Shown here: positions 7,609-13,444 of the stretch, one piece after another
How the letters are laid out: the number at the start of each line of letters is the position of its first letter
Numbering within the stretch: position 1 is the stretch's first letter
Source: Ekhidna sp.
GTDB lineage: Bacteria > Bacteroidota > Bacteroidia > Cytophagales > Cyclobacteriaceae
Direction: 5' to 3'
Length of the DNA stretch: 13,444 nt
Assembly (NCBI GenBank): GCA_013214445.1
Contig: JABSPG010000049.1
Coordinates: 1-13,444 of the forward strand
Translations under genes and position numbers: made by a program
The notes under the pieces: model-generated
Databases searched by the model: none
Seen by the model: the letters and a program-made list of their open reading frames with translations, nothing else
What the model was told of the DNA's origin: nothing

Positions 7609-8610
7609 CTACTTCCTTATTTCATCCAAGAATTCTAGCAATACCTCTCCATTCGGTTTAATTCTTTTGGATTGATCCCATAAAGCTGCCGAGGGGTACC
7701 AGTGCCCCTGCTCCCAAAATCCCCATAAAATAACTCCAGCCACATTAGGGTGCATGTAAAAAAGGTCAAGCAGCAGTCTTGTTCTTTTTGCTTGCCTCAA
7801 TAATTGAGCTTCAGATAGCTTGATTTTTTCAGCCATCTCTCCAAATCTATAATCAAACTCCGTAATAACGATCGGTATTTCAAACTCGGAAAAAATATCC
7901 AAGGTTTCATGTATGTATGCTGTATCAATCTTTCCTGCTGTATCATGGAAGTGCCCCATGAAACCTATATAGGAAAGATCGATTCCATTGGCCAGGTAGT
8001 CTTCAATTTTTTGGTAATATGCTCCCCTTTTGCGAAAATTAATCTTTGATAGAATTCCACCTTCATTGATCCCGAGATTCGCCGAAGGCAGCAATTTTTT
8101 TAAAGTGTCCTGTAGTAATAGTAACTGATCAAAAGAATACTTTTCATCGAAATAATCCGAGTAACCCTGAAGCTCAACTGGATGATTCAAAAAATCCCAG
8201 GTATTTACATAATCCCTTGTGTACTCGATCTTTTCTACCGTATGTCGTAGAAAATCATGAAAATACTCCTCTTCAAATCCGACCCTATAATTGATTTCCT
8301 TCTTTAGTGGCCCCCAGACTATATGATGTCCCTTTACTTTAACCTGATTTTTCTTCAACCACTGTAAAGCATGATCGATATATGTCTTGCTAAACCTTTT
8401 GTTCTCTTTCCCCCAATTGTTCCACTTCAAATCATTAGTCAATGTAACAATATCAAAATGATCTCTTACAACCTGCTTAATAAAGAGACTGTCAGCCGAA
8501 TCGCAGAAATGACGCGCTTGAACAGCACAACCCATATAAAAATGCTTACCCTGTGCTGTAGTAGCAATTGTACAAAGTGAGGCAAGCAGACAGCAACAAA
8601 GAACCCTCAT
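7609..8610 (-). CDS. Exported GH10-like glycoside hydrolase with altered catalytic residues
   Basis: This 333-residue protein has the fold markers of GH10 (endo-xylanase family). An N-terminal signal peptide ends near ATTAQG (about 17-21), so it acts in the periplasm or outside. GH10 landmarks in order: FDIVTLTNDLKWN (52-64), KGHHIVWG (93-100, family KGHxLVWH), NTWDFLNHP (136-144, family WDVVNE), IGFMGH (215-220, family IGxQxH), the nucleophile strand VITEFD (248-253, Glu251) and WGFWEQGHWYP (296-306). The acid/base glutamate is replaced by His143 and the subsite histidine by Gly100, while the nucleophile remains. It is therefore either an enzyme with a changed mechanism or specificity, or a binding pseudo-enzyme. 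It overlaps the GT26 gene by ATGA, so it belongs to the biosynthetic operon. This suggests work on the cell's own polymer rather than on plant xylan. Confidence 0.85.
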   Translation of the reverse strand: MRVLCCCLLASLCTIATTAQGKHFYMGCAVQARHFCDSADSLFIKQVVRDHFDIVTLTNDLKWNNWGKENKRFSKTYIDHALQWLKKNQVKVKGHHIVWGPLKKEINYRVGFEEEYFHDFLRHTVEKIEYTRDYVNTWDFLNHPVELQGYSDYFDEKYSFDQLLLLQDTLKKLLPSANLGINEGGILSKINFRKRGAYYQKIEDYLANGIDLSYIGFMGHFHDTAGKIDTAYIHETLDIFSEFEIPIVITEFDYRFGEMAEKIKLSEAQLLRQAKRTRLLLDLFYMHPNVAGVILWGFWEQGHWYPSAALWDQSKRIKPNGEVLLEFLDEIRK

Positions 8611-9344
8611 TTCAAACCGAAAATGACTCTAAACAAAAAGAAAAAATTACCGAAAAAATACCTTTTGAATAATCTTTTAGGTTGTTGCAGAAATCTAAAG
8701 AACCACTCCAATTTTAATCGAGTAAATAACTCAGGAGTCATCTTGAATTCACCCGAAACATAATCAAAAACCGCCCCACCTGTCAATACAATATTATAGG
8801 ATAAGTCATCGTCATGCTCCATCAAAAACCTTTCCTGCTTAGGCATTCCCATGCCCAGACATAAAATATTTGGTTTCTTTTCTTTTATCTCACCAATTAT
8901 CTCATCATGCCTACTTTTATCAACATATCCATGATGGTAACCAAGAATCTTAAGATCAGGGTATTTATCGCATAACGTTTTGTTTGCTTTTTCAATAACT
9001 TCAGGTCGACCGCCAAGTAAATACCACGTATAACCGTGAACCAGAGAGAATTCAGCCAGGGCCCAAATCCATTTATTGTACGTTATTTTCTCTTTGATTT
9101 TCTTTCCTCTAAGCATTGCCCCTAACCTTACCCCATCTCCATCGCAGAAGTTTATAGCTGCACTATTCAATAGGTCTTTAAACCATTTGTTTGAATAGGC
9201 AATATTCATTGCATTAATGTTTACGTTAAGAACATGTTCTTTCCGTTTCTCATCAATAATGCACTTTATCTCATTGTTTAGATCACTAGTAGTGAGGTTT
9301 GAAATTTTTATTCCGAGCAAATCAACTTTTTCAGCCTTAGTCAT
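8607..9344 (-). CDS. WecG/TagA/CpsF family (GT26) glycosyltransferase
   Basis: This 245-residue cytoplasmic, membrane-associated transferase adds a sugar to a polyprenyl-diphosphate-linked acceptor. In characterised relatives it adds ManNAc or ManNAcA as the second sugar. The family motifs are FCDGDGVRLG (67-76), YLLGGRPEVIEKA (108-120), LGYHHGY (134-140), the signature LCLGMGMPKQERF (161-173) and VLTGGAVFDYVSG (186-198). The C-terminal tail, rich in aromatic and basic residues (LEWFFRFLQQPKRLFKRYFF and on to the end), matches the appendage that docks these enzymes on the membrane. Length is normal for the family. It starts at ATG 9342-9344, 8 bases inside the end of the upstream GT4 gene, and its stop overlaps the GH10-like start by 4 bases, so translational coupling is likely. 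The donor sugar is not certain. The WbpB-like dehydrogenase at the left edge would fit an uronic amino sugar. Confidence 0.92.
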   Translation of the reverse strand: MTKAEKVDLLGIKISNLTTSDLNNEIKCIIDEKRKEHVLNVNINAMNIAYSNKWFKDLLNSAAINFCDGDGVRLGAMLRGKKIKEKITYNKWIWALAEFSLVHGYTWYLLGGRPEVIEKANKTLCDKYPDLKILGYHHGYVDKSRHDEIIGEIKEKKPNILCLGMGMPKQERFLMEHDDDLSYNIVLTGGAVFDYVSGEFKMTPELFTRLKLEWFFRFLQQPKRLFKRYFFGNFFFLFRVIFGLK

Positions 9345-10521
9345 TGTTTATTTCACTAAATCTTCTCAAAATCAAATCTAATCTGCCTTCCCAGCTATGT
9401 TCTTTTAAGATGATATCTCGACACTTCTTCCCAAACTCATTACTGTCTAATTTGATAGCATCAAGTATGGTTTTCTCAATTTCTTCTACCTCAAATTTCT
9501 CTACAATTAAACCTATTTCTTCATTTATTAACTTACTGGCATCTTCAGTTGGGTAGGCTATAACGGGTGTGCCCATTGCCATATACTCATACAGCTTAAG
9601 TGGCGAAACATAATTACCAGCAAGAGTTGGATCAGGTACAGAATACCCCCAATCGAAACTCTCAATGATTGATGGTATTTGGTTCCTTGAGACTTTTCCT
9701 GTGAATTCCACTTTGCTTGCTATACCCAAGTCATCAGCCAAGTTTTTCCAGTTTTCAAATTCTATGCCATCTCCGACGATCACTACCTTGATCTTTACGT
9801 TCCTATTGAGTATATTATGGGCAGCATGGAGGAGCAAATCTAGCCTTTGATAATAGATCAACGTTCCCACAAAACCAATAGTTATTGTCTCGGAAGATGC
9901 TGTCTTTTCGGTCTCACTTGGCTTAAAAAAGTCAGCATCTACACCATTAGATACAACAATAATCTTTGATGGATCAATTTGGAGTTCATTCACAATCTTT
10001 GCCTTCAAATTATGGCTAATACAAACCAGTAAATCACATTTTTTGTAAGCAGATTTTTCAAACCTTCTTAACAAGGATCTAAAAAAAATAGCCTTTCTTT
10101 CACTTGAGGCCTCATAGTAGTATAGCCCATTGCTCTCTAGAATCCATTTTGCTCCTGTCTTCTTCCTTATATAGGAACCTATTTCTTGATAAGCAGCATA
10201 CCTTTCATACAATAAATCAACTTGAGCATTTATGCTTCTGTAAGCCCTTCTCTGATGATAAAGCCTCAAGAAGAGTCGGACAAAGTCCGAAGCGAACCTG
10301 AGTAGTAGGCTTTTTTTCAAAGAATTACTTGTATCCTTTTCAACAATATTCTTTGGAACTAAATCGCCAACTATGTACTGATAAACTATCCATTTCCTTT
10401 TTTGGAAAGCTTTGATGATCCCAAGAATGTGTGACCTTGGACCACCAGCACTAGCACTAGCGGATGTAGAAACTCTTGGAGCTCCAGACAGGTATACCAC
10501 AGATTTTACTTTCCTTTCCAT
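9337..10521 (-). CDS. GT4 (GT-B fold) glycosyltransferase
   Basis: This 394-residue retaining glycosyltransferase should extend the repeat unit at the cytoplasmic face. The acceptor-side N-terminus (1-30) carries an odd Ser/Ala tract, VSTSASASAGGPRSHI, just where GT4 enzymes have their glycine loop. The linker reads SNGVDADFF (191-199). The donor domain has GFVGTLIYYQRLDLLLHAA (216-234), VVIVGDG (246-252), VEFTGKV (271-277) and SPLKLYEYMAMGTPVIA (306-322). The last motif replaces the classic E-x7-E: the second glutamate (312) is present and the first is not, as in the SPxKxxEYMA subgroup. It starts at ATG 10519-10521, 16 bases inside the preceding sulfotransferase gene, and overlaps the following GT26 gene by 8 bases. 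The sugar donor and linkage cannot be read from the sequence. Confidence 0.92.
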   Translation of the reverse strand: MERKVKSVVYLSGAPRVSTSASASAGGPRSHILGIIKAFQKRKWIVYQYIVGDLVPKNIVEKDTSNSLKKSLLLRFASDFVRLFLRLYHQRRAYRSINAQVDLLYERYAAYQEIGSYIRKKTGAKWILESNGLYYYEASSERKAIFFRSLLRRFEKSAYKKCDLLVCISHNLKAKIVNELQIDPSKIIVVSNGVDADFFKPSETEKTASSETITIGFVGTLIYYQRLDLLLHAAHNILNRNVKIKVVIVGDGIEFENWKNLADDLGIASKVEFTGKVSRNQIPSIIESFDWGYSVPDPTLAGNYVSPLKLYEYMAMGTPVIAYPTEDASKLINEEIGLIVEKFEVEEIEKTILDAIKLDSNEFGKKCRDIILKEHSWEGRLDLILRRFSEINND

Positions 10522-11417
10522 GTCTCCAGGCTTTTGTCGATGATCACCTCCAATTTTTCAATATCGCTCTTAAAGTAATCAGTCAATCTATCTCTGGTTG
10601 AGTCGTCTAATTTAGGTGATGGGGCTAAGTTGCTATTAATTATTGAATTTTTTATTGAATTTCTTAGTTTCTCAGGAACAAGATGCTTGAAGACTTTTTT
10701 GAATGGATGTGGGTTTTTCATTGATTGATGCAGCAACCTGCTCTTAGGAACTCCTGAAACATTAAACGATTGATTCAAATTAAATTTGAATTCTTGAATC
10801 TCTAAAAATTCACATATTGATTTCAAAACCTCATTGGGGTTTTCTTTGAATTCATCGTAAATGATAATTTTTATATGACTAAAGAGCCTGAAGTAATTCT
10901 CAACCATACTTGAATAGAGTCCTGCTGATTTATAGTGCCACAATGGGTTAAAGCCATCTTTTATCCGCTCTTTTTCAAGATCCAAACCTTCTTCAAAAGA
11001 CCTATCTTCTCTGTAATCTCTTACTAAGTGAAGAAAACTCGAATAAGCTCTATCTACAGGATTTCTAAGAACCATCAATATCTTAGCATCCTGATTAAAT
11101 TCGAAGATATTTTTTGATGCCTCATGGTAATAAAGGTACATTGCCGAGGCATCACCGACTATGTCTTCATTTAATTCTCGGGGGTAAAGCGCTAGGTAAT
11201 CTCTTTCTTTGAATCTAAAAATAGAATCAGCAATTTCCTGATCTTTTGGACCATGATAGACAAAAGGTCGATCTGGATGGACAAAATAATGAGGTTCTTT
11301 AATCTTCGGAAAAAATATCTGAGGATGATCTTTAAGAATCTCATAAAGTGCAGTTGTCCCCCCTTTCATTGCACCGATAAGAAAAAAATTAGGGATAGAG
11401 CTCAATTGATTTATCAT
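10506..11417 (-). CDS. PAPS-dependent polysaccharide sulfotransferase (paralogue of the plus-strand one)
   Basis: This 303-residue cytoplasmic sulfotransferase has the 5'-phosphosulfate loop FFLIGAMKGGTTALYEIL (11-28), KEPHYF (40-45) and the 3'-phosphate site ILMVLRNPVDRAYSSF (113-128). The C-terminal YFKSDIEKLEVIIDKSLETW is the usual helix ending this family. Shared blocks (GPKD, WHYKxxGLY, FxLFxH, R-x-S-F-E-E-type region) show a closer relation to the enzyme at 6222-7130 than to the one at 12526-13389. It lies between two GT4 genes and overlaps both (29 bases upstream, 16 downstream), so it is firmly part of the assembly operon and probably modifies an intermediate sugar of the same repeat unit. 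It starts at ATG 11415-11417. The sulfated position is unknown. Confidence 0.92.
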   Translation of the reverse strand: MINQLSSIPNFFLIGAMKGGTTALYEILKDHPQIFFPKIKEPHYFVHPDRPFVYHGPKDQEIADSIFRFKERDYLALYPRELNEDIVGDASAMYLYYHEASKNIFEFNQDAKILMVLRNPVDRAYSSFLHLVRDYREDRSFEEGLDLEKERIKDGFNPLWHYKSAGLYSSMVENYFRLFSHIKIIIYDEFKENPNEVLKSICEFLEIQEFKFNLNQSFNVSGVPKSRLLHQSMKNPHPFKKVFKHLVPEKLRNSIKNSIINSNLAPSPKLDDSTRDRLTDYFKSDIEKLEVIIDKSLETWKGK

Positions 11418-12507
11418 AAATCGCTTCCAATTTTTGCGTTTGAACCTCTAAGTTATGGTTTGATTCTATGTGTTTCTTTCCTGCCTTAGCAAAATTTATT
11501 CTGAGCTTCTCGTCTGCTGCTAACACTTGCAAGAAGTCAGATAATGCATGAAAATCCTTTTCCTTACCTAAAAAGCCAGTTTTCTCATGACTTACCACTT
11601 CCGGAATACCACCTGACGCAAACGATACCACAGGTGTGTATGAGGCTTGAGCTTCGGCAAAAACCAAGCCCAAGGCTTCTGTATCTCCGTTATCCGCCGT
11701 GATGCTAGGGACACAAAATATCTTGGATTTCCCCATCCATCGTATTACCTCTTCAAACGGCTTTGCTCCCTTAAAAACAATGTTGTTTGAAATAGCCTTA
11801 GCCATTTTTTCTAAATCAGATCTGAGCGGGCCATCTCCGATAATAACAAGCCTGTAATCTGGGAATTTCTTTGAAAAGTCTTTGAACGCCTTAAGCAAAT
11901 ACTGGCATCCTTTTTTCTCAACAAGCCTTCCAACAAACAGAATCGAGTTTTCCTTCCTTTCCAAGGAAGCTGAATTGAAATTATTCATATCCACACCAAT
12001 GTAGTGTCTTTTGATTTTGTTCTCAGGAGCTCCCCTGCTTATCAACTTCATTTTAATGTAATCGGAAACCGCTATCACGGTCTCTGTCCCATCCATTAGT
12101 TTATCAAAATGCTTTATCATTTGTTGATGATTGTAGTGCGTTCCCTTGTCCACACATATGTCATAGCCATGAAAAGTTGTTACTAATGGAACTTTGATTC
12201 TTTTTCTCAAGTGCAGTGCCATCATTGCATCTGATCCAAAATGGGCATGAATTACTTGAGGAGCATATTCATCTAAATTTTTATATAGGAACGGGGCATA
12301 CCCATACAATGGGAATAAAGGTTTCAATAATCTGCTAAAGGCCTGATCATCTAACGAATAAGATGAATAATTACTTATGTCAATCTCCCTCACTCGTCTT
12401 GTGCCAACCAAAAGTGGTCTATAACGAACTAGATACTTCATTTGCTCTGAAATGAATGTATTCGAATAGGGAAGCAAATGACTCCTAAAAATTATCGCAT
12501 GCTTCAT
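11389..12507 (-). CDS. GT4 (GT-B fold) glycosyltransferase
   Basis: This 372-residue retaining glycosyltransferase has complete GT4 hallmarks. In the N-terminal domain these are VIHAHFGSDAMMALHL (85-100) and LVTTFHGYDI (108-117). VSDYIKMKLISRGAPENKI and YIGVDMNNF mark the domain linker. The donor domain holds ILFVGRLVEKKGCQYLLKAF (189-208), VIIGDGPL (221-228) and EALGLVFAEA with an intact E-x7-E (Glu277, Glu285). It is followed by TPVVSFASGGIPEVV. The HAHFG and FHGYD motifs resemble WcaL/AmsK-like colanic-acid and amylovoran transferases, which is a family-level hint only. It begins at ATG 12505-12507, 18 bases after the upstream sulfotransferase stop, and runs 29 bases into the next sulfotransferase, the longest overlap here. 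It should add one sugar to the lipid-linked repeat unit in the cytoplasm. Confidence 0.93.
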   Translation of the reverse strand: MKHAIIFRSHLLPYSNTFISEQMKYLVRYRPLLVGTRRVREIDISNYSSYSLDDQAFSRLLKPLFPLYGYAPFLYKNLDEYAPQVIHAHFGSDAMMALHLRKRIKVPLVTTFHGYDICVDKGTHYNHQQMIKHFDKLMDGTETVIAVSDYIKMKLISRGAPENKIKRHYIGVDMNNFNSASLERKENSILFVGRLVEKKGCQYLLKAFKDFSKKFPDYRLVIIGDGPLRSDLEKMAKAISNNIVFKGAKPFEEVIRWMGKSKIFCVPSITADNGDTEALGLVFAEAQASYTPVVSFASGGIPEVVSHEKTGFLGKEKDFHALSDFLQVLAADEKLRINFAKAGKKHIESNHNLEVQTQKLEAIYDKSIELYP

Positions 12508-12525
12508 AGGAAGTTACTTTAGTCT

Positions 12526-13389
12526 TTAATCAAACCAGTGAGATAAATTGACCTTTAGTATGTTTTCAAGCTGCTTAATGTCTTCATGATAATACTTTTT
12601 AGTCAATCGAGTTCTTAAAGAAGGATCAAGTTTATCAATATCTTTTGTCAAAAGACTTTTGAAGAAAACTCTTAATGTCTTTGGAATAAACTTTTTGTAA
12701 TTTCGTGAAATTGTACGGTAGTAGAACCGCAGCAAGGGAACCAATATCCTATTCCTTTGAACTCTGCCCGGATTTTTAGTTTCTAACGACGAAACTTCAA
12801 TTGAATCTACTCCTAAAAAAGCGAAACATTTATCTATTTCTTTTTGTGGGTCTTTTTGAAGGTCTTCTGTAAACAGTACGTGTATTTGATCCCTATTAAA
12901 ATCTCTTAAGTATGCACCTAAGTGCTTACTATACAGTCCTTTTTCAAGATAGGCCTTAAAATTTCCTGAAATCAAATCCTTTTCGATAGAGTGAGTCATA
13001 GCTCTTTCAAAGTCAATTTCGGATTCTAAACCTTCACGTCTTGCATGCATAAAGTTAGAATATGCCCGTACTATTGGTTGCCTCAAAATTAGGATTAACT
13101 TTACTTCTGGTATTAATAATTTTATGTGATTTCTTGCATTCGATGAAGTAAAATATGAAGGGGAGGCTTCTCCTGTGAGCTGATGTTCGGCAGAACTAAG
13201 AAAGAGTTTTTCGTATTCCTTAAGGGATTTTGCTCTTTTGTCATCTAAGTCAAAAAACGTAAAAAAATGTGTCTCTTTTTGGCCAGGGAAGTAAAGAAGC
13301 GGATTTGCCTTCAGGTATTGATATAATGAGGTGGTTCCGGATTTTTGAGCCCCAATAATTAAGAAATTCGGTAGATTGGAAGTTTTCAA
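12526..13389 (-). CDS. PAPS-dependent sulfotransferase, heparan N-sulfotransferase-like; TTG start
   Basis: This 287-residue sulfotransferase has the 5'-phosphosulfate loop NFLIIGAQKSGTTSLYQYL (8-26), followed by KETHFF. GEASPSYF lies at 73-80, and the 3'-phosphate site LILILRQPIVRAYSNFMHARR at about 98-118 carries the Arg and Ser expected for PAP binding. GEASPSYF and GLYSKHL resemble NDST/HS3ST-type and bacterial capsular sulfotransferases. It is more distant from the other two enzymes here and so may sulfate a different position. No ATG occurs before the PAPS loop. The only sensible start is TTG at 13387-13389, which forms a TTGA overlap with a reading frame entering from the right edge. 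That suggests coupled translation. The GT4 gene follows 18 bases after its stop. Confidence 0.9.
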   Translation of the reverse strand: MKTSNLPNFLIIGAQKSGTTSLYQYLKANPLLYFPGQKETHFFTFFDLDDKRAKSLKEYEKLFLSSAEHQLTGEASPSYFTSSNARNHIKLLIPEVKLILILRQPIVRAYSNFMHARREGLESEIDFERAMTHSIEKDLISGNFKAYLEKGLYSKHLGAYLRDFNRDQIHVLFTEDLQKDPQKEIDKCFAFLGVDSIEVSSLETKNPGRVQRNRILVPLLRFYYRTISRNYKKFIPKTLRVFFKSLLTKDIDKLDPSLRTRLTKKYYHEDIKQLENILKVNLSHWFD

Positions 13390-13444
13390 ATCTTTATTCT
13401 TAATACACTTGTATTAATACCGAGTTTTTTTCTCACCATGTAGT
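13386..13444 (-). CDS. Probable 3' end of an upstream gene, cut by the right window edge
   Basis: Of the three minus-strand frames in the last 55 bases, only one stays open to the window edge. It reads YMVRKKLGINTSVLRIKI and stops at TGA 13386-13388. That stop shares four bases (TTGA) with the TTG start of the sulfotransferase, the same arrangement as the ATGA overlap at 8607-8610. It is probably the C-terminus of another gene of the operon. Nineteen codons are too few to name a product, and an open frame of this length could be chance. Confidence 0.4.
   Translation of the reverse strand, partial: YMVRKKLGINTSVLRIKI
13400..13417. repeat. Perfect 8-base inverted repeat before the TTG-start sulfotransferase
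   Basis: TTAATACA, CT, TGTATTAA is an 18-base near-palindrome ten bases upstream of the TTG start. It could be an operator. It also lies inside the presumed 3' end of an upstream gene and is wholly A/T-rich apart from three bases, so chance is a real alternative. Confidence 0.35.

Noticed and set aside
10454..10480. Short tandem repeat (GCACTA-like) under the Ser/Ala tract of the GT4 enzyme, as a phase-variation switch
   Set aside because: Only about two six-base copies are present. Gain or loss of one unit would keep the frame, so it could not act as an on/off switch.
1..13444. Insertion sequences, phage genes, CRISPR array, tRNA or rRNA
   Set aside because: No transposase motifs, direct-repeat arrays or tRNA-like cloverleafs were recognised on either strand.

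Overview
The window looks like a piece of an extracellular (capsular or exo-) polysaccharide locus from an AT-rich member of the Bacteroidota, probably a marine or otherwise saline Cytophagales-type bacterium. That placement is inference. It rests on the multi-SLBB export protein, two upstream elements matching the Bacteroidota -7 box TAnnTTTG, mostly absent Shine-Dalgarno sequences, and a sulfatase, a GH10 protein and sulfotransferases lying together.

Layout, left to right. (1) 1-4503, minus strand, an export and precursor block. In transcription order it holds an outer-membrane export protein with six SLBB domains, a Wzz-type chain-length co-polymerase without a kinase domain, and a Gfo/Idh/MocA sugar-nucleotide dehydrogenase cut by the window edge. 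(2) 4504-4825, non-coding. (3) 4826-6128, minus strand, a lipoprotein sulfatase broken by two in-frame stops and two one-base frame losses, with its catalytic motifs still readable. (4) 6222-7130, plus strand, an intact sulfotransferase, followed at about 7201-7607 by a remnant of a second, different sulfotransferase (family-2 type) that several frame losses have destroyed. (5) 7609-13389, minus strand, a tightly packed operon. In transcription order it is sulfotransferase, GT4 glycosyltransferase, sulfotransferase, GT4 glycosyltransferase, GT26 (WecG/TagA/CpsF) glycosyltransferase, and an exported GH10-like protein that lacks the usual acid/base glutamate. Four of the five junctions overlap by 4 to 29 bases and one has an 18-base gap. 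The last 55 bases are probably the 3' end of one more upstream gene in the same operon.

Together the genes suggest a repeat unit built by two GT4 enzymes and one GT26 enzyme, sulfated by up to three PAPS-dependent sulfotransferases, and exported through a Wzz/multi-SLBB route. A periplasmic or surface GH10-like protein would process or bind the chain. The sulfate-removing enzyme and a fourth sulfotransferase have decayed, so the sulfation pattern of this polymer may have changed recently in this lineage. No initiating phosphoglycosyltransferase, flippase, polymerase, tyrosine kinase, mobile element, CRISPR array, tRNA or rRNA is visible in the window. All functions are read from motifs. No database search was run.
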